From Streptococcus vestibularis ATCC 49124 (GTDB lineage: Bacteria; Bacillota; Bacilli; Lactobacillales; Streptococcaceae), in NCBI RefSeq assembly GCF_000188295.1, contig NZ_GL831112.1, positions 1,239,597 to 1,280,683 of the forward strand: 41,087 nucleotides of DNA. The letters are read 5' to 3'. Positions 29,619 to 38,951 of this stretch are shown in pieces (positions within the stretch are counted from its first letter, which is position 1; every line of letters begins with the position of its first letter). A program made the position numbers and the translations under genes. The notes beneath the pieces were generated by a model. The model was not told the DNA's origin and did not search any database. It saw only the letters and a list, made by a program, of their open reading frames with translations.

Positions 29619-32072
29619 CTATTTTCGTTTTTTAACAACGTCCTTGTAGAAAGGTTTGTTCCCTTTTTTCTTACGACGGCCACTCTCACGTCCTTTGTTA
29701 TCATTATGAGGACGGTTTTGATTTTTACGCTTGTCGGGTTTCTTAGATGACTTACGTTTTTCGTCATAAGAACCTTTACGACCATTATCGTCTTGACGGT
29801 TACGGTTATCCCCACGTTTACCACGACCTTCGAAGTCACCGTTTTGACGATCACGGCGTGGTCCTCTATTACGGAAGGCTTTCGCCTTTTCTTCACGTTC
29901 CTGACGAGCCTTGTGGTCTACTTTTTCAGTGACATCATACTCGCTTGGAAGGTATTGGAAGTCAATGTCTCCGGTTTCCTTATCAGCACGTGTTAATTTG
30001 ACACGGATAGGCTGACCAACTCGGAAAGTCTTACCAGTTTTCTCACCCTGAAGGGTCATGGTGCGTTCATTGTAATTGTAAAATTCTGGAAGGGTCGTGA
30101 TGTGAACCAAACCCTCGATGGTGTTTGGCAATTCCACAAACATACCGAATTTAACCACACTTCCGACAATACCATCGAATTCTTGACCAACAAACTCTTC
30201 CATGTATTCTGCTTTTTTCATGGCTTCAACGACACGTTCGGCATCAATGGCACGACGTTCAAAAGTTGAAGATGATGTCGCTAACTCAGGAATAACCTCT
30301 TCAAAATGTTCACGCGTTTCTTGAGACATATTGTTGGTGTACTCACGAATCATTCGGTGAACCAAAAGGTCTGGGTAACGACGGATTGGACTAGTAAAGT
30401 GGGTATAGTACTGAGCCGCAAGTCCATAGTGTCCGTGATTGTGTTCTGAATATCGGGCTTGTTGCATCGAACGAAGCAACATCATATTCATAACTTCTGC
30501 TCCAGGTTTACCCTGAACTCGCGCCATGAAATCTTGCAAGTCTAGCTGATCCATCTTATTAGCTGTTCCTTTGATTTGAACACCAAAGATAGAAGCATAA
30601 TCCATAAAGCGTTGCAATTTCTCCGCTTTAGGTTCTTCGTGAATACGGTAAATAAATGGCAACTTAGCCTTAGCGAAATGCTCTGCCACACATTCATTGG
30701 CAGCCAACATAAAGGACTCAATCATTCGCTCAGCCGTCCCACGTTCACGCACCACAATATCAACTGGCATCCCCTTATCATTAACCAAGATACGAGCTTC
30801 AGATGTATCAAAGTTAAGAGCACCACGACGTTCACGCATGTCTTCTAAAATCTTATGAAGTTCTGCCATAGCTGACACAGAATCCATGATAGGCTTGAAC
30901 TGTTCAATCTTTTCTGGATTTCCAGCCAACATTTCATTGATATCACTATAGGTCATACGGAAGGTTGTCTTAATTACAGATTGGCAAATCTTATGATTGA
31001 CCACCTTGCCTTTTGGAGTAATCTCCATAATAGCTGACTGCGTCAAGCGGTCAACATTGGGATTTAGTGAACAAATACCATTCGAAAGACGCTCAGGCAA
31101 CATTGGTACCACACGGTCTGTCACATAAACAGAAGTCCCACGTGCTACTGCCTCACGGTTAAGAGCAGAACCTTCTGTAACATAGTAGGACACATCGGCA
31201 ATATGAACACCAAGCTCAAAGTTACCATTTGGCAAACGTTTGATATGAGCCGCATCGTCCAAGTCCTTGGCATCGGCTCCGTCAATAGTGAAGGTCACCT
31301 CTTGACGAAGGTCAACACGACCAATTAGGTCTTCTTGACTAGGTGCATCCGGCACAGCCTCTGCTTCAGCCATAACATCTTCTGGAAACTCCGAAACAAT
31401 ATCCATTGATTCCAAAACTTCCAAGACATCAATACCAGCATCTCCTTGATGACCAATAATATCTCGAACACTTCCTACAAAATAATCGTAATGGCGGTTA
31501 GGGTATTTTTCAATATCAACCTTAATAATCTCATTTCCCTCAAGAGCAACTGGTTCTTTCTTGATGTAGATTGGTTGCTGAATTTTTTGATTCTTAGACT
31601 TGATGTAACCTGCATAAGGTTCTTTCTCATCATTGAGGATAAATTTCCCGACAACCGTTTTAAGAGATCGTTCGACAATTTCAACAACTCTTGCTTCTGC
31701 CGCTGTCCCACGCAAACGGTCTGCTGGCTTCTTGATAACAACGGCAACAGTATCACCATCAATGGCATGGCCAACGTCATTACGACCGATGAACATGTCA
31801 TCTTCACTGTCATCGACATGCAAGAAACCAAAACCGTTCTTATTGGCACGGAAGACACCTTCAACAGTCACCTGATTAGGATTTTCTTTCTTAGGACGCA
31901 AGGATACAGAGCCATCTCGGTTAAAACGCAACTGTCTCTTACTTTCCATGGCTGATATGGCCTTGATGAGCTGAGGAAACTTTTCTCCCCCAGCATGATT
32001 AAGAGCCTGGGCAATGTCGTTTACACTGGATTTCCCATGCTCCTTCAAATAATTTATAATAGATTCTTTCAT
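29619..32072 (-). CDS. rnr: Ribonuclease R
   Basis: RNase R is a 3'-5' exoribonuclease that can unwind structured RNA. The 817-residue protein shows an N-terminal HTH-like segment, cold-shock domains (FRANKNGFGFLHVDDSEDD), the RNB domain with TIDGADAKDLDDAAHIKR and FTSPIRRYPDLLVHRMI, and an S1 domain (EFDGIVGSVVKFGMFVEL). The last 90 residues are a basic, low-complexity tail (RGPRRDRQNGDFEGRG). Length is normal. It stands between secG and smpB. Confidence 0.96.
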   Translation of the reverse strand: MKESIINYLKEHGKSSVNDIAQALNHAGGEKFPQLIKAISAMESKRQLRFNRDGSVSLRPKKENPNQVTVEGVFRANKNGFGFLHVDDSEDDMFIGRNDVGHAIDGDTVAVVIKKPADRLRGTAAEARVVEIVERSLKTVVGKFILNDEKEPYAGYIKSKNQKIQQPIYIKKEPVALEGNEIIKVDIEKYPNRHYDYFVGSVRDIIGHQGDAGIDVLEVLESMDIVSEFPEDVMAEAEAVPDAPSQEDLIGRVDLRQEVTFTIDGADAKDLDDAAHIKRLPNGNFELGVHIADVSYYVTEGSALNREAVARGTSVYVTDRVVPMLPERLSNGICSLNPNVDRLTQSAIMEITPKGKVVNHKICQSVIKTTFRMTYSDINEMLAGNPEKIEQFKPIMDSVSAMAELHKILEDMRERRGALNFDTSEARILVNDKGMPVDIVVRERGTAERMIESFMLAANECVAEHFAKAKLPFIYRIHEEPKAEKLQRFMDYASIFGVQIKGTANKMDQLDLQDFMARVQGKPGAEVMNMMLLRSMQQARYSEHNHGHYGLAAQYYTHFTSPIRRYPDLLVHRMIREYTNNMSQETREHFEEVIPELATSSSTFERRAIDAERVVEAMKKAEYMEEFVGQEFDGIVGSVVKFGMFVELPNTIEGLVHITTLPEFYNYNERTMTLQGEKTGKTFRVGQPIRVKLTRADKETGDIDFQYLPSEYDVTEKVDHKARQEREEKAKAFRNRGPRRDRQNGDFEGRGKRGDNRNRQDDNGRKGSYDEKRKSSKKPDKRKNQNRPHNDNKGRESGRRKKKGNKPFYKDVVKKRK

Positions 32073-32106
32073 GATTTCCTTTTCTTTTATTTATTGACTA
32101 TAACGC

Positions 32107-32136
32107 AAAAAATGAGCCAACCTCAGTCAGCTCATT
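32107..32136 (-). terminator. Leaky terminator between secG and rnr
   Basis: ATGAGC and GCTCAT form the base of an imperfect hairpin overlapping the secG stop, with six T after it on the minus strand. It may attenuate rather than end rnr-smpB transcription. Confidence 0.6.
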
Positions 32137-32371
32137 ACTTACTTGAGAGAATGGAAAGGACGATTGCATCTACAATCCATAGAAAAACCATGATTCCTGT
32201 AAAGCGTTGCATAAAGGCTTCAAAACCACGTGGTTTACTACGTTCAAATAGTGCTTCTGACCCACCACCATCAAAGACATTGCTACTTGGATTTTTTTGT
32301 GGTTGCATGAATACCGCAATCACAATAATAGCTGACATCACCAAGAGCAGCGTTAATAATAAGTCGTACAT
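32135..32371 (-). CDS. secG: Preprotein translocase subunit SecG
   Basis: SecG helps SecYEG move proteins through the membrane. The 78-residue protein has two helices (LLTLLLVMSAIIVIAVFMQP and GIMVFLWIVDAIVLSILS) joined by a loop with SSNVFDGGGSEALFERSKPRG. The order rpmG-secG-rnr-smpB is conserved in streptococci. GGAGG lies eight bases upstream of the ATG. Confidence 0.95.
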   Translation of the reverse strand: MYDLLLTLLLVMSAIIVIAVFMQPQKNPSSNVFDGGGSEALFERSKPRGFEAFMQRFTGIMVFLWIVDAIVLSILSSK

Positions 32372-32416
32372 AGTTATTCCTCCGAAAAAGTCCTTTTTAT
32401 TCTACCATAGAACCCT

Positions 32417-32563
32417 TTAAGATTCAACATGTAAGGTTACTTTTCTATCCTTGGGGCAGAATTTGAGTACCTGAATTTTCTCAGGATGATTCTGTTTATT
32501 TTTACTTGTGAGATAGTTGATGCTCCCACATTCACTACACTTTAAATTGATTTTAACTCTCAC
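32417..32563 (-). CDS. rpmG: 50S ribosomal protein L33 (zinc-type variant)
   Basis: The 48-residue product is [20 protein letters not shown], then [20 protein letters not shown] and KVTLHVES. It is too short for many gene finders. The start is GTG, and the stop of the upstream pmrA overlaps it by 11 bp; AGGAG lies 12 bases upstream, a long spacing. Zinc-binding L33 has two CxxC pairs. Here the first (CSEC) is present but the second is CPKD, so one ligand is lost. Confidence 0.9.
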   Translation of the reverse strand: MRVKINLKCSECGSINYLTSKNKQNHPEKIQVLKFCPKDRKVTLHVES

Positions 32564-33776
32564 CTATATTCTTAACTCCTAGCGATTTTCTAAAGATGAT
32601 TAAGGACCAGACAAAATTTCCAAAGACAATCATTGCGGTCACAAAGAAGACCCAGCGATAACCTAGTCCAGTCGCAACTGCTGAACCAACAAAAGGACCT
32701 AAAACTTGTCCAATGTATGAAAAGCTTTGATTAAAGCTAAATATTCTTGAGATTCCTTCCTTGGGTGTCATCTTGGTCAATAAAGAATTGACACTAGGCA
32801 TAAGGGCACCTATACCAAAGCCATAGGCAAAGCGTAAGATCCCCAGTTGCAAGGCTGAACCGGCAAAACCACAAAGGAAATACAAGAGGAAGCTATAGAA
32901 TAAGCCCATCAAGAGCAAACGATGATTGCCAATACGGTCTCCCAATTTTCCCAGAAAAGGGGTACTCAAGAGACTAGAGAAGCCCATAGCAGAAACAATT
33001 AAACCTGAGTAAAAAAGGATATTGTCCCTCTGACCTAAATAACGAATATAAAGGGCCAACATAGGCGCTATCGATTGGGCAGAAATCTGGATAATCATAC
33101 TAGTCACAAAGAGGCCGATTAAAAGCGATTTGCTGGGAATTTTAGCAAATACTTGCGAAAGGGTCATCATCTCTCCCTTTTCAATCGGTTGAAAGTCCTC
33201 TCGCAAACCAAAGATAGTCAAAAGACAACAGATAAACAAAATCACCCCAACTAATAAAAAGGTGCACCTCATACCAAACGCCTCAGACAAGGTCCCACCT
33301 AACAAAGGGCCAATCAGGACACCTGCTGTTAGACCCGTAGATAAGGTCCCCAGAGCATAGCCAGAACGTTGCTGAGGAGCCTGACTAGCAATCAAAGCTG
33401 TTGCATTTGGGACATAGCCCGCAAACAATCCATTCAAGATTCTTAAGAAAAGCATCCAGAAGACATTAGGCACAAAGGCTAAACCTCCCATTGTAAAGGT
33501 CATGACCATACTGGCTCTAATCATCATGGGCTTTCGACCATAACGGTCCGCCAAGCGTCCCCAAACTGGTGAAACCAAGGCTGAAGCTAGGGCAGACAGG
33601 GCAACAGATAAACCAGCATACCATTCTACCATAGCGCCTTTAATCCCTAATTCTTCTACATAGAGAGCCATGAAGGGCATAACAATAGAAAAACTAGCCC
33701 CAGTAAAAAAAGTTCCTATCCAAGCAATTTTAAGATTTCGTTGCCAATCAGCGGTTTTAAGCTCTTTTTGGCGCAA
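32553..33776 (-). CDS. pmrA: MFS multidrug efflux transporter, PmrA type
   Basis: The 407-residue protein has twelve predicted helices and the MFS motif A loop [16 protein letters not shown] between helices 2 and 3; [15 protein letters not shown] repeats it in the second half. It matches pneumococcal PmrA, a fluoroquinolone/dye exporter, and sits in the same place before rpmG. The start is TTG ([11 protein letters not shown]): the frame has no ATG upstream before a TAG stop, and AGAAAG lies nearby. Efflux substrates are inferred from the homologue. Confidence 0.9.
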   Translation of the reverse strand: MRQKELKTADWQRNLKIAWIGTFFTGASFSIVMPFMALYVEELGIKGAMVEWYAGLSVALSALASALVSPVWGRLADRYGRKPMMIRASMVMTFTMGGLAFVPNVFWMLFLRILNGLFAGYVPNATALIASQAPQQRSGYALGTLSTGLTAGVLIGPLLGGTLSEAFGMRCTFLLVGVILFICCLLTIFGLREDFQPIEKGEMMTLSQVFAKIPSKSLLIGLFVTSMIIQISAQSIAPMLALYIRYLGQRDNILFYSGLIVSAMGFSSLLSTPFLGKLGDRIGNHRLLLMGLFYSFLLYFLCGFAGSALQLGILRFAYGFGIGALMPSVNSLLTKMTPKEGISRIFSFNQSFSYIGQVLGPFVGSAVATGLGYRWVFFVTAMIVFGNFVWSLIIFRKSLGVKNIGES

Positions 33777-33826
33777 ATAATCATCTTCTTTCTAAAATTC
33801 ACTATCCATTATAACACAATGACTAA

Positions 33827-34441
33827 CTATACGAGGTTAGCTAAATCTTTTATGGCACTCTTCACCTTCTTCTTCAAATCATCGATGCTCCCGTTGTTGT
33901 CAATAACTAAACTAGCATAGGGCAGTTTTTCAGCTAAAGGCATTTGACTAGCAATACGCATGCCTGCTTCCTCAGCACTTAAGTGATTCCTTTTCATCAA
34001 GCGTTGGCGCTGGACCTCAGGTGACACCGCCACCAACCAAATCTGATCAAACCAATCCTGATAATCATTTTCAATCAGTAAGGGAATATCCATAAAAAAG
34101 ACGTCCTCTTCCTTGGCCAAGCAATCTCTTTTGACTGCCAACTCTTCTCGGATAATTTTTCCCTGAATTTCAGCAGATTGATGCCGCATCTCTTCACTTG
34201 AAAAGATTAATTTCCCTAACTTAGGACGATTCAATTCTCCATTAGGAAGGAGGATCCCCTCTCCCAACCAATCAAGTAAGGCACGGTACAGACGGCCCCC
34301 TTTGGCCTGCATATCGTGCACCAGTTGATCGGCATCAATGACCTTGTAACCTACCTCTTTAATCATTTCAACAACGGTTGATTTTCCTGAAGCAATGCCT
34401 CCTGTTAATCCTATAATCATCGTTTTTGACAATGAGGACAC
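33827..34441 (-). CDS. coaE: Dephospho-CoA kinase
   Basis: CoaE makes the last step of coenzyme A synthesis. The 204-residue protein has the P-loop [12 protein letters not shown] and the DADQLVHDM motif, then [17 protein letters not shown] start at the GTG at 34441: GAGG lies nine bases upstream and the frame overlaps the end of mutM by 25 bp. An ATG seven codons later (34420) would overlap the mutM stop as ATGA but has no ribosome site. Confidence 0.93.
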   Translation of the reverse strand: MSSLSKTMIIGLTGGIASGKSTVVEMIKEVGYKVIDADQLVHDMQAKGGRLYRALLDWLGEGILLPNGELNRPKLGKLIFSSEEMRHQSAEIQGKIIREELAVKRDCLAKEEDVFFMDIPLLIENDYQDWFDQIWLVAVSPEVQRQRLMKRNHLSAEEAGMRIASQMPLAEKLPYASLVIDNNGSIDDLKKKVKSAIKDLANLV

Positions 34442-35238
34442 AAATGCGTTCCTCTTCCTCCTAACCTGATTTTCTCAATCGTGCTTGCACAACGTGGACA
34501 AGGTTGCCCTGTCTTTCCGTAAACCCGCAAATAATCCTGCATGGTCCCGTCTTCACCGAGGGCATTACGATAGGTCCTTATAGTGGAACCACCTTTTTCA
34601 ATCCCCAACTGTAATATGGCAATCGTTTGATCGTGAACTCGTTTCATGGCTGCCTTACTGAGTTCCCTTGCTGGCGTCTCTGGATGAACCTTGGCTGCCC
34701 AAAGCACCTCATCAACGTAGATATTTCCTAGACCGGCCACTAATTTCTGCTCCAAGAGTAAGGGCTTAATAGGCTTGGCAGAATGCATTAAGGCTCTCTC
34801 AAAGGGTGCATATTTAAAGGTCTTCTTGGTAGGCTCAGGGCCAAGTTTTTTCCGTATAAAATAGACCTCTTCCTGTTTCCTATCCAATAAATCAAAAGTC
34901 CCAAACTTGCGAACATCCTGATAGACAAGTGTAGAGCCATCATCTAACTTAAAAAATAAGTGAAAGTGTTTGTTGGTAGGAACCTGGTCTGTGAACAGCA
35001 GGTATTTCCCCTCCATACGCAAGTGGGAAATCATAATCAATTGTCCAAAGTCAAAAATCAAGTACTTACCTCTACGTCGCATGACTTGAATCATCTGGCC
35101 AGGCAAATCATGCAAAAAGCTATCGTATGATGTCTTGATCATTTTCGGGATCTTAACTTCAAGTGACAAAATAGTCCGTCCTACTACCAATCTTTCTAAC
35201 CCTCGTCTAACAGTTTCTACCTCAGGTAACTCAGGCAT
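34417..35238 (-). CDS. mutM: Formamidopyrimidine-DNA glycosylase
   Basis: MutM removes oxidised purines such as 8-oxoguanine. The 273-residue enzyme starts with [13 protein letters not shown], which holds the catalytic proline and glutamate. [12 protein letters not shown] carries the conserved lysine, [10 protein letters not shown] follows, and the C-terminal zinc finger is CPRC and CPHC. It is followed by coaE with overlap, as in pneumococcus. AAGGAGG precedes the ATG. Confidence 0.97.
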   Translation of the reverse strand: MPELPEVETVRRGLERLVVGRTILSLEVKIPKMIKTSYDSFLHDLPGQMIQVMRRRGKYLIFDFGQLIMISHLRMEGKYLLFTDQVPTNKHFHLFFKLDDGSTLVYQDVRKFGTFDLLDRKQEEVYFIRKKLGPEPTKKTFKYAPFERALMHSAKPIKPLLLEQKLVAGLGNIYVDEVLWAAKVHPETPARELSKAAMKRVHDQTIAILQLGIEKGGSTIRTYRNALGEDGTMQDYLRVYGKTGQPCPRCASTIEKIRLGGRGTHLCPHCQKR

Positions 35239-35266
35239 CTGCCCCTCCTTCTAGCAAGAAAGCCGA

Positions 35267-35290
35267 GCAAATGCCCAGCTTTTCTTAGTA
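35267..35290 (-). terminator. Weak hairpin between era and mutM
   Basis: AAAAGCTGGGC and GCTCGGCTTTCTT form an imperfect stem at the era stop on the minus strand. The T-run is interrupted, so termination may be partial. Confidence 0.4.
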
Positions 35291-36184
35291 TTCTTTTTCA
35301 TTATAACCAAAATCGGCCAAATCAAGTTTTTTATCTCGCCAATTTTTCTTAACCTTCACCCAAGTTTCAAGGAAGACCTTGTCCCCAAGCATGAGCTCAA
35401 TATCTTTACGAGCAAGGGTACCAATTTTCTTGAGCATAGCACCCTTTTTACCGATGACAATACCTTTTTGGCTATCACGCTCAACCATGATAGTCGCACG
35501 AATGTGAACCTTATCAGTCTCTTCATCACGTTTCATAGAATCAATGACAACAGCAACTGAGTGCGGAATTTCTTCACGCGTCAACTGTAGGACTTTTTCT
35601 CGAATCATCTCAGAGACCAAGAAACGCTCTGGATGGTCTGTGATTTGATCCGATGGGAAATACTGGAAACCTTCCTCAAGATTATCACTCAAAACATCTA
35701 CAAGGTGGGAAACATTATTTCCTTGAAGAGCTGAAATTGGAATAATCTCCTTGAAATCCATTTGTTTACGGAAATCATCAATCTGCTCAAGGAGCTGGTC
35801 TGGATGGACCTTATCAATCTTATTAACCACCAATATAACCGGAACCTTGGCTTGCTTAAGGCGTTCGATAATCATATCATCACCCTTACCACGAGGCTCA
35901 TCGGCTGGAACCATGAAGAGGACCGTATCCACTTCACGAAGGGTTGAATAAGCAGACTCCACCATGAAATCTCCAAGTGCTGTCTTGGGCTTGTGAATAC
36001 CCGGTGTATCGATAAAAACAATCTGTTCTTTTTCTGTTGTGTAAATCCCCATAATTTTGTTACGGGTTGTTTGAGCCTTATCACTCATGATAGCAATTTT
36101 TTGCCCCATAACATGGTTTAAAAAAGTTGATTTTCCTACATTAGGTCGACCAAGAATGGCCACAAATCCTGATTTAAATGTCAT
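35285..36184 (-). CDS. era: GTPase Era
   Basis: Era binds 16S rRNA near its 3' end and acts in 30S assembly. The 299-residue protein has the GTPase motifs [13 protein letters not shown] and NKID, the effector TTRNKIMG, and the KH-domain loop [14 protein letters not shown] near residue 235. It is cytosolic and peripheral to the membrane. It follows dgkA after 18 bp. Confidence 0.97.
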   Translation of the reverse strand: MTFKSGFVAILGRPNVGKSTFLNHVMGQKIAIMSDKAQTTRNKIMGIYTTEKEQIVFIDTPGIHKPKTALGDFMVESAYSTLREVDTVLFMVPADEPRGKGDDMIIERLKQAKVPVILVVNKIDKVHPDQLLEQIDDFRKQMDFKEIIPISALQGNNVSHLVDVLSDNLEEGFQYFPSDQITDHPERFLVSEMIREKVLQLTREEIPHSVAVVIDSMKRDEETDKVHIRATIMVERDSQKGIVIGKKGAMLKKIGTLARKDIELMLGDKVFLETWVKVKKNWRDKKLDLADFGYNEKEY

Positions 36185-36202
36185 ATATCTTCTTTCTATT
36201 TT

Positions 36203-36607
36203 TTAGTTAAAAATCAAATTCCAAATCTTAGGTATGAAAACAATCATACCAGTAATGAGTGCGTAACAAGAGACAACCAAGACCGCTCCTGCAGCCATAT
36301 CCTTAGCATTTTTAGCTAGCATCGAAAAGTGATAATTACTGGCCAAATCAACAACATTTTCAATGGCAGAATTAACAATCTCTAGGGCAATTACTAGAAA
36401 AACTGCCTGCAGAAGAAAGAGCCATTCTGTCGCAGACACACGAAAAACCAAGCCAGCCAATACCACTAAGATAGCTGATACCAAATGTTTACGCATGTTG
36501 CGTTCTTCTTTAATGGCCGTTATTATCCCTGTCAGAGCAAACTCAAAACTGGCCGTAAATTCTCTGTTTTTCCACTTTTTTTGTGGGTTATTGTCGCGTA
36601 AGTCCAT
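36203..36607 (-). CDS. dgkA: Undecaprenol/diacylglycerol kinase, DgkA type
   Basis: Gram-positive DgkA phosphorylates undecaprenol to recycle the cell-wall lipid carrier. The 134-residue membrane protein has three helices ([37 protein letters not shown] and [20 protein letters not shown]). The catalytic region reads [13 protein letters not shown] and [14 protein letters not shown]. Its start overlaps the end of ybeY by 20 bp, so it may depend on coupled translation. Confidence 0.94.
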   Translation of the reverse strand: MDLRDNNPQKKWKNREFTASFEFALTGIITAIKEERNMRKHLVSAILVVLAGLVFRVSATEWLFLLQAVFLVIALEIVNSAIENVVDLASNYHFSMLAKNAKDMAAGAVLVVSCYALITGMIVFIPKIWNLIFN

Positions 36608-37084
36608 AAGCAGTCAAAATTTCTTCCTGTAATCCAAACATTTCCGCTTCTTCTTCTGGGGTGTAGTGATCATACCCGTTGATATGAAGAAATCCGTGAA
36701 CAGCCAGAAAGCCCATCTCACGCTCGTAGCTATGTCCATATTCCTCAGCTTGTTCGCGAGCCTTATCAATAGAAATAAAGAGTTCGCCGATATAACTATC
36801 AAACTCCCCCATCATTTCAGCCAATTCGGGATTTTCAGCCAAATCTTCTTCATCAAAGGTAATATCTAGCTCCGGCTTATACTCCAAACTAATAACATCA
36901 GTTGGACGATCCGTATCACGATACTCCAAATTCAATTCGTGACTACGTTCGTTAGTTACAAAAGTAACCGCCATTTCCTTGTCTTCCTTGCCAAGTTTTT
37001 GCGCTGCAAAATCAAGTAATTCCAAGGTTTGTTTTTTATTTTTTCTGAGACTTGTCCAGTCTCATCAATCATTTCAACGTACAT
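36588..37084 (-). pseudogene. ybeY: YbeY endoribonuclease, frameshifted in a poly-A tract near codon 18
   Basis: YbeY is a metal-dependent RNase needed for 16S rRNA maturation. The 3' part carries the catalytic zinc motif [18 protein letters not shown] and [18 protein letters not shown]. The expected N-terminus, [17 protein letters not shown], begins at an ATG at 37084 but is out of frame with the rest: the poly-A tracts at about 37032-37045 lack one A. In the read frame the N-terminal part ends after about 42 codons. A TTG at 37025 could restart translation and give 145 residues, a little short of the usual 165. No good ribosome site precedes the ATG. The frameshift may be a sequencing error, since homopolymers are error-prone. 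Confidence 0.75.
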
Positions 37085-37097
37085 AGCATGCTTTTTC

Positions 37098-37142
37098 GGA
37101 ACAGTTTAGCCTACTTAAAGGACAGAGCCGTTCCCTTCCTTT
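37098..37142 (-). ncRNA. Possible H-type pseudoknot in the ybeY leader
   Basis: On the minus strand AAAGGA pairs with TCCTTT (stem 1), and GGAACGG, which lies between them, pairs with CTGTTCC downstream (stem 2, one GU pair). The order a-b-a'-b' with loops of 2, 5 and 12 nt fits an H-type pseudoknot. It is in the leader between the promoter at 37228 and the broken ybeY. It matches no riboswitch I know. Treat as a hypothesis. Confidence 0.25.
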
Positions 37143-37227
37143 CCCTAACAAATTAGCTTTTTATTACGAATACTAAAATGCATTCAATACTTTCATCGAG
37201 TGATTTCAGTACAATATCAATCAATTC

Positions 37228-37236
37228 ATTATATCA
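37228..37236 (-). promoter_or_regulatory. Extended -10 promoter upstream of ybeY
   Basis: TGATATAAT on the minus strand stands just behind the licT terminator. No good -35 is seen. It predicts a leader of about 137 nt. The rest of 37085-37227 holds no gene. Confidence 0.5.
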
Positions 37237-37250
37237 CAAGGGCACAGAAA

Positions 37251-37289
37251 AAGCAGACTTGAACCTAATTGTCTGCTTTTTGTATAGTA
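37251..37289 (-). terminator. Terminator behind the licT relic
   Basis: AAAAAGCAGAC and GTCTGCTTTTT pair around a 12-base loop on the minus strand. This could be the leftover terminator of the beta-glucoside operon, since such terminators are where LicT proteins act. No bglP gene follows. Confidence 0.7.
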
Positions 37290-37306
37290 GCTATGAGAAT
37301 CGCTTA

Positions 37307-38146
37307 CTAATCGATATGATCTCTAAGGCGTTGAATATGAATGGTCAAATAAACCTGTTCGTCTAAACTAAGTTCAAAAGCATAACTTGACTTGATATAG
37401 GTGACAATCTTTTGGATACAAATAAAAGATTCTGGGTAGTTAACCTTGACTTGTTCATATAGAAAAGCATCGTTTTTACCACCACTAACCCCACTCACAA
37501 TACGTTGCACTAAGTACCGAATATGAGTAATAAAACGGTTATAAGAAAAACTATCTTGCTCCAAGTCACAAGCAAAATCAAGACGGACAATATCACTAAT
37601 GCCAACCACAATTTGAGTCATCTGTCGGTCTTTTTCATGGAGATCCGTATCCTTTTATGCATTGACAAAGTGCAAAGCGACAGAAGCTGGCTCATCATCT
37701 GCCAATTCAACCTCTAAATCATTGGCAATCAAACGAAGAGCTTGTTTTCCAATTTCATACTCCCAAGGGGAAAATTTTCGAATTTCCCAGGCCAAAGGAT
37801 TTTGCAGGGATATGCCTTCTCTACTGCGTTCAATAGCATAATGAAGGTGGTCTGCAAGAGCGATAAAAAAAGAGGGTTCAAACTTGGTTTGCAGGACAGC
37901 TTCAGCAAAAGTAATGATATTCAAAAAAACCTGCATTTCACCATCAGACAAATCTACATACACACGAGTCCATTCGGCCTCTATCTCCGGATTTTCCAAG
38001 ACAAAAGTCTTTTCAACCTTCTCTTTATCAACCGCCTCTCCGACCTTCTTTTGAAAGCCTAGTCCCTTCCCCATAACAATGTATTCCACATCATTATCCA
38101 TGGCTTGGACAACATTGTTATTTAAAATTTTTTCAATTTGCATCAT
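37307..38146 (-). pseudogene. licT: LicT/BglG-type transcription antiterminator with in-frame stop
   Basis: LicT binds the RAT site in beta-glucoside operon leaders and stops termination when beta-glucosides are taken up by the PTS. The 280-codon frame starts with the CAT RNA-binding domain (MQIEKILNNNVVQAM, YIVMGKGLGFQKK), then PRD1 with LADHLHYAIER, and PRD2 with FITHIRYLVQRI. A TAA at 37655-37657, between PRD1 and PRD2, interrupts the frame; CAA to TAA is the simplest explanation, as the frame continues on the other side. The CAT domain plus PRD1 could still be made. The usual bglP/bglA partners are absent. Confidence 0.85.
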
Positions 38147-38215
38147 GATTCCTCATCATTTAAGCCTTTCTTTTGTTTTACCAAATTTTTAATGAGAAAC
38201 CTAATGACAATAAAC

Positions 38216-38245
38216 AAAAAGTGCTGGCTATACCAACACTTTTTT
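38216..38245 (-). terminator. Terminator of recR
   Basis: AAAAAGTGTTGG and GCCAGCACTTTTT pair around TATA on the minus strand just behind the recR stop. Confidence 0.8.
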
Positions 38246-38842
38246 CTACAGTTCTGTTCGATTTTCGATAGCCCTTAGCAAGGTTACTTCATCAGCGTAC
38301 TCAATGTCAGAACCAACAGCCAACCCACGCGCTAGGCGGGTCACCTTGATACCTGCAGGTTTGAGGACACGTGAAATATACATAGAGGTTGCCTCACCAT
38401 CGGCTGTTGCATTAGTTGCGATGATGACCTCGTCAACCTCGCTGTCCATAAGACGGGTAATCAAACTCTTTAAATTAATATCATCTGGTCCGACACCATT
38501 CATAGGGGAGATAAGCCCTTGAAGCACATGGTAGAGACCTCGGTATTCCTGAATCTTTTCCATAGCAGAAACATCTTTGGAGTCCTCAACAACTAAAATC
38601 TTAGTACGGTCTCTAGTTTCATCCATACAAATATTACATGGGTCATCATCTGTTAAGCGACCACAAACCGAACAATAAGTCAATTCACGTTTTGCTGCTA
38701 AAAGATTTTTTGCAAAATCATTGACATCTTCATCAGACATGTTAATAGTATAGAAAGCCAGACGTGTCGCCGTCTTAGCCCCAATTCCTGGAAGTTTTGA
38801 AAAACTATCAATCAGTTTAGCAATTGGAGTAGGGTAAAGCAT
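38246..38842 (-). CDS. recR: Recombination mediator RecR
   Basis: RecR works with RecF/RecO to load RecA at gaps. The 198-residue protein shows the HhH segment [18 protein letters not shown], the zinc finger [17 protein letters not shown], and the Toprim domain with [10 protein letters not shown] and [18 protein letters not shown] start at [10 protein letters not shown] because GGAGG lies five bases upstream. The promoter is at 38902. In pneumococcus recR follows pbp2b too. Confidence 0.96.
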   Translation of the reverse strand: MLYPTPIAKLIDSFSKLPGIGAKTATRLAFYTINMSDEDVNDFAKNLLAAKRELTYCSVCGRLTDDDPCNICMDETRDRTKILVVEDSKDVSAMEKIQEYRGLYHVLQGLISPMNGVGPDDINLKSLITRLMDSEVDEVIIATNATADGEATSMYISRVLKPAGIKVTRLARGLAVGSDIEYADEVTLLRAIENRTEL

Positions 38843-38901
38843 GAAGGCCTCCATTTCTTTTATCTTTCTCAATTCATATCTTAAAGAACAAATACTCAAA
38901 C

Positions 38902-38930
38902 ACTATATCACAGAAAAATCTCTCATGCAA
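38902..38930 (-). promoter_or_regulatory. Promoter of recR inside the pbp2b terminator
   Basis: TTGCAT (38925-38930), 17 bp, TATAGT (38902-38907) with TG one base upstream of the -10. The -35 is in the hairpin that ends pbp2b. Confidence 0.65.
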
Positions 38931-38946
38931 GGCACAAGAGATTTTA
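38914..38946 (-). terminator. Terminator of pbp2b
   Basis: AATCTCTTGTGC and GCATGAGAGATT pair around CTT with a T-run behind, on the minus strand a few bases after the pbp2b stop. Confidence 0.75.
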
Positions 38947-38951
38947 CATTA

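Noticed and set aside
37178..37366. A 62-codon plus-strand frame after the CIN-box.
   Set aside because: It has no ribosome site, starts five bases after the box and overlaps the licT terminator.
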